Assembly: GCF_001050135.1 (NCBI RefSeq)
Contig: NZ_CP012040.1
Span: 3,296,001-3,360,000, forward strand
Direction: 5' to 3'
Source: Cyclobacterium amurskyense
Lineage (GTDB): Bacteria; Bacteroidota; Bacteroidia; Cytophagales; Cyclobacteriaceae
Length of the DNA: 64,000 nucleotides
Made by a program: the position numbers and the translations under genes. Positions 60,713 through 64,000 of the stretch are shown in pieces. The notes under the pieces were generated by a model. It made no database searches and was not told the DNA's origin. It saw nothing but the letters and a program-made list of their open reading frames with translations. Position 1 is the first letter of the stretch. Each line of letters starts with the position of its first letter.

Positions 60713-63121
60713 ATGGAAGAAGTGCTTATGTATATAAACAAGAGTAGTGTTGGCTATAGGACTTTGTTCTTTTTCTGTAAAAGGGGGTTGTTGTCAACTG
60801 TTTTCAAGGTTCTTGTTTGTTTTTTAATCTTCCTAACTTTCCCTCAAGACTTATTTTCGCAGCAAGGATTTCCCTATTGTGAATCCTTCCAACAAGCTAT
60901 TGAGAGGAAAGAGACCGTTTTAGGTGGTCATGCTAAAATTAGCGATGGTGTTCTTAGGCTTACAGATGCAGTAGGTGATCAGAGTGGTTATGTTTATATT
61001 GACATTCCTTTCTCTTCTAGTTTTGGCGTTAAAGCATCTTTTGAATATTTTAGTTATGGAGGGACCGGAGCAGATGGATTGACCGTTTTTCTTTTCGATG
61101 GTTCTACTACTTCTTTTTCTCCAGGTGCGTTTGGAGGTTCTTTGGGCTATGCAATGAATGCAAAGGTTGGAGGTTTGACCAATGCTTATATGGGGGTAGG
61201 GTTTGACAGCTTTGGTAATTTCGGGAATAACTCCGAGGGTAAAACTGGAGGGTTTCCGCAAGAAGAAAGCAAGCTGCATCCCAATGCCATAGTGATAAGG
61301 GGACCAGGGAAAGGTTTCAATGGTTACCATTATATCACTGGTGTGAAGACCAATGAAGGTGGTGCATATGGTTTACCGGAAGACCAACGGTTTCCAATTA
61401 GCTCTGGTGGGCCAAATACAAGGAGGGTGACAGACCCTGATAAAAATGGTTACCGTAAAGTGATCATTAAGCTTCGACCAAAGAATGGAGGAACAGGTTT
61501 TTATTTGGATGTAGAAATGATTTTCACGAGTTCAGATGGCAATCCAAGGCAAATTACACTTATAGACAATAAAGATTATCCCTACCCCTCTCCTAAAACT
61601 TTAAAAATAGGTTTTGCAGCATCTACAGGAGGAGAAACCAATATACACGAAATCAGAAACTTATTGGTGGAAGTGGCAGATGAAGATAACTTGAAAAAAC
61701 CGACAACCAGCGTTGTTGAAGGATTTTTGGTTTGTGAAGGGCAGGAGAACCATCTTGAAATACCTAAAGAGCAATACAATTTACCTAATCAAGATTCAAG
61801 AATAAGCTGCATGAGATTTTATGAGTCACTTGAGCAAATTGAGGAGATGGAAAAGGATCCTTGTCTTTCAGGGACTTGTAGCGATGATGAAACAAGGCTT
61901 GCTTTGAAGGAGGGAGTTTTCCGATATTCAGGAGATGGTTCGAAGTTTTCATTTATCCCCAATCCGGGTTTTGCAGGTGAAGAGGTGCAGGCCTATTTTA
62001 CCATTACGGATAATTATGGTAAATCATCTGAAGGAAGTCCCGTTGTGCTCAAGGTTTTGGATAAACCGGAACCAATAAGTATTATGATCAATGACCTTCC
62101 AATTGTTAATATGGATGCCTGTCCAGGAGAATCTGTAAATTTAAGTGTTCATTCTCTCGAGGAGATCCAACAATACGAATGGTACAAAGACGGTGAACGA
62201 TTGCAAAACTTTTCTGAATCGTCAATAACGGTTTACAGCCCGGGAGTTTACCATGCTAGTGTCATTACTCGTGAGGGCTGCCCATTGGTTTCTGAAAGTA
62301 TTGGAATTGCCTATCCTTCATTTCCTGATTTGGTAGTGCCAAACAGCCTGTTTGGTTGTCATCCGGAGATATTTCCCGATCCAAGGGAATACATAACAGA
62401 TTACGACGCTGAGTTTTATGACTATCAATTCGAAGATGAGTCAGGTTCCTTGTTTCTCAATGAGGAAGTACTTGACTTGACAGATGATGGCTTATACCTA
62501 ATTAGGGTTAAACCTAAATCTCTGGAATGCTGGTCTGAACCACTTACTTTTAGGCTAAGGTTGCCTGAGGAGGCATTGGAAGCAATGGCGGATTATGTGC
62601 TAAATGCTACGGGGAATAAGGAGGAGGCTGAGGATGGCATTCTTTCTACGGATCAAATTAGGTTCATAGATCATTCCAAAGGAAACCCACAGAAATGGAA
62701 TTGGGACTTTGGGGATGGTAATACTAGTTCACAAAGATCACCTGTACATGTATATAATGAAAAAGGGGAATTCATTGTATCCTTAACCGTTGAGACTGGG
62801 CCCGATTGCGCAGCAACTTACCAACTACCTATTTCTATTCGAAGAACTTATAGGGTCATGTTTCCGACGGGCTTTACACCTTCACGTGAAGAAGATAATT
62901 TTTTCATGCCCAAAATGAAAGGGATAGCAGCAATGGATCTTAAAATATTCAATACTTGGGGGGAGTTTGTGTTTCAAACTACGGCTATCAATGGCCCTGG
63001 ATGGGATGGAACCATCAATGGAAAACCACTTCCTCCGGGTACTTATGTATATAGAGGTGATTTTGAAACCAACAAAGGAGAGTTGGTTACCAGGTCAGGT
63101 AAGTTTCTTTTAATAAGATAA
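60713..63121 (+). CDS. Lectin-like T9SS substrate with type B (CHU_C) sorting domain
   Basis: 802 residues. Long N-terminus with a signal peptide ending near DLFSQ (about residue 50). Residues about 55-330 read like a bacterial L-type (legume) lectin: FSSSFGVKASFEYFSYGGTGADGLTVFLFDG, GSLGYAMNAKVGGLTNAYMGVGFDSFGNFGN. Then Ig-like/adhesion segments, a PKD domain about 640-700 (WNWDFGDGNTSSQRSPVHVYNEKG) and the 'gliding motility-associated' CHU_C domain at the end (FPTGFTPSREEDNFFMPKMKG ... GWDGTINGKPLPPGTYVYRGDF), which is the type B T9SS sorting tail. It should be a cell-surface protein. Its stop overlaps the porP/sprF start by 1 bp, which is the usual genetic pairing. Confidence 0.88.
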   Translation: MEEVLMYINKSSVGYRTLFFFCKRGLLSTVFKVLVCFLIFLTFPQDLFSQQGFPYCESFQQAIERKETVLGGHAKISDGVLRLTDAVGDQSGYVYIDIPFSSSFGVKASFEYFSYGGTGADGLTVFLFDGSTTSFSPGAFGGSLGYAMNAKVGGLTNAYMGVGFDSFGNFGNNSEGKTGGFPQEESKLHPNAIVIRGPGKGFNGYHYITGVKTNEGGAYGLPEDQRFPISSGGPNTRRVTDPDKNGYRKVIIKLRPKNGGTGFYLDVEMIFTSSDGNPRQITLIDNKDYPYPSPKTLKIGFAASTGGETNIHEIRNLLVEVADEDNLKKPTTSVVEGFLVCEGQENHLEIPKEQYNLPNQDSRISCMRFYESLEQIEEMEKDPCLSGTCSDDETRLALKEGVFRYSGDGSKFSFIPNPGFAGEEVQAYFTITDNYGKSSEGSPVVLKVLDKPEPISIMINDLPIVNMDACPGESVNLSVHSLEEIQQYEWYKDGERLQNFSESSITVYSPGVYHASVITREGCPLVSESIGIAYPSFPDLVVPNSLFGCHPEIFPDPREYITDYDAEFYDYQFEDESGSLFLNEEVLDLTDDGLYLIRVKPKSLECWSEPLTFRLRLPEEALEAMADYVLNATGNKEEAEDGILSTDQIRFIDHSKGNPQKWNWDFGDGNTSSQRSPVHVYNEKGEFIVSLTVETGPDCAATYQLPISIRRTYRVMFPTGFTPSREEDNFFMPKMKGIAAMDLKIFNTWGEFVFQTTAINGPGWDGTINGKPLPPGTYVYRGDFETNKGELVTRSGKFLLIR

Positions 63122-64000
63122 TGAGGAAAATAATAATTTTGATTGTTTCTTTTTTTAGTATAGCGGCAGAATTGGTTCAGGCCCAAGACATGCAGTTTTC
63201 TCAATTTTATGCGGCGCCTATATTCTTGAATCCGGCGTTTACTGGAAGTACGGAATGGACCAGGGTAGGTGTCAATTACAGAAACCAATGGCCAGGTTTG
63301 GATCGAAGCTTTAATTCTTTTTCTGCTTATTTTGATCATTTCATAGACCATAAGAACAGTGGGGTAGGTGTCATCGCCAATGGTGTTCGTGATTCTTTTT
63401 CTCAAATACAGAACATGGAAATTGGTTTGACCTATGCTTACCGCATCAAACTGGGGGAGGAAAGTTATCTTCACTCGGGAGTTCAGGCCAGTTTTGTTCA
63501 TAGGAATGTAAATGTCGAAAGCATCATACTAGGTACGCAAATAGACATTGATAGAGGGGTAGTGGTAGGGAATGGTGTCAATTGGGTAGAAGATGTGAGT
63601 CAGAGGAGTCATGAAGACATTAATACAGGATTGTATTATTATGACAAGAAGTTCTGGCTAGGTGTGTCTGCCCATCATTTGACACGTCCCCATATTTCAT
63701 TCCTTCAATTGGAGGATCAGAGGCTACCTATACGTTATTCTATTCATGGTGGAGTCACCTTTGATTTATTTAGCAATAATATTGGAGATGTTATTAACAA
63801 TACCTTACAAGAGCGAACCCTATCTCTTGCTTTTAATTATAAGAGACAGGGTTTGTTTGATCAATTAGATGTGGGCGCAGAGTTTTTCTATGCACCTCTT
63901 ATATTGGGTGTATGGTATAGGGGATTGCCTACTAAGCGTAGTTTACCGAATAATGAAGCCATTGTCGCATTAATGGGGTTTTCATTGCCGAATGATTTGC
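63121..64000 (+). CDS. PorP/SprF-family T9SS membrane protein, C-terminus cut by the window
   Basis: The last 880 bp of the window form an open frame from ATG at 63121 (TAATG overlap with the gene before) to the edge. Signal peptide MRKIIILIVSFFSIAAELVQAQ is followed by the family motif DMQFSQFYAAPIFLNPAFTG and later LTYAYRIKLGEESYLHSGVQASF, typical of PorP/SprF. These outer-membrane barrels are required for type B CTD proteins such as the upstream gene product. The full protein would be about 300-340 residues; only the last part is missing. Confidence 0.93.
   Translation, partial: MRKIIILIVSFFSIAAELVQAQDMQFSQFYAAPIFLNPAFTGSTEWTRVGVNYRNQWPGLDRSFNSFSAYFDHFIDHKNSGVGVIANGVRDSFSQIQNMEIGLTYAYRIKLGEESYLHSGVQASFVHRNVNVESIILGTQIDIDRGVVVGNGVNWVEDVSQRSHEDINTGLYYYDKKFWLGVSAHHLTRPHISFLQLEDQRLPIRYSIHGGVTFDLFSNNIGDVINNTLQERTLSLAFNYKRQGLFDQLDVGAEFFYAPLILGVWYRGLPTKRSLPNNEAIVALMGFSLPNDL

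Overview
The window looks like a chromosomal segment of a Bacteroidota bacterium, most likely order Cytophagales and plausibly family Cyclobacteriaceae (relatives of Cyclobacterium, Algoriphagus or Echinicola). Supporting signs are a SusC/SusD pair, type IX secretion (T9SS) parts and substrates (a PorE-like lipoprotein-type protein, PorP/SprF, and type A and type B C-terminal sorting domains), Bacteroidota families such as DUF4834, DUF4924 and a long PurF paralogue, and promoters of the TAnnTTTG type. The placement comes from gene content; I could run no database search.

Layout. 1-5.3 kb: a cut-off outer-membrane beta-barrel gene, a secreted metalloprotease, DUF4834 and carB. 5.4-6.7 kb: a complete IS4-family insertion sequence. 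6.7-8.8 kb: a small accessory cassette (META-like lipoprotein and a PIN toxin-antitoxin pair) bracketed by two AT-rich direct repeats. 8.8-19 kb: DUF4202, a Tat-type sugar isomerase/epimerase, a polX operon, a secreted unknown, pyrR-pyrB, cystathionine beta-synthase and a membrane protein. 19-24.5 kb: a hybrid histidine kinase facing an NtrC-type regulator, then murI with a leader that may be attenuated. 24.6-35.8 kb: housekeeping genes (PurF-like, M42 peptidase, AcpH, a UPF1-type helicase, lepA, folD, queE). 35.8-49.2 kb: envelope and nutrient capture (PorE-like, SusC, SusD, lipoprotein, T9SS subtilase, an unknown lipoprotein and a beta-barrel). 50.5-60.3 kb: queD/PTPS, lpxB, the clpX-clpP-tig set, tRNA-Leu, the RelA/SpoT homologue, a Fur-family regulator, a STAS protein and purA. 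60.7-64 kb: a lectin-like type B T9SS substrate followed by a truncated porP/sprF.

The most interesting non-coding signal is a family of four 168-211 bp interspersed elements (1515-1725, 27611-27821, 49398-49565, 50012-50200). They have about 18-bp imperfect terminal inverted repeats starting ACCCG and 3-bp flanking direct repeats of TNA form, perfect in three copies. No coding capacity is seen in them, and their interior is built of hairpins that are present or absent between copies. They fit a MITE moved in trans by an IS5-superfamily (3-bp TNA target) transposase.

How the genes work together: SusC/SusD, the surface lipoprotein and the exported subtilase look like a protein or peptide utilisation locus that depends on T9SS. 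The trigger factor, ClpP and ClpX genes form the usual proteostasis cluster. carB, pyrR and pyrB contribute pyrimidine synthesis from two separate sites, and the PurF-like gene, folD and purA contribute purine and one-carbon metabolism.
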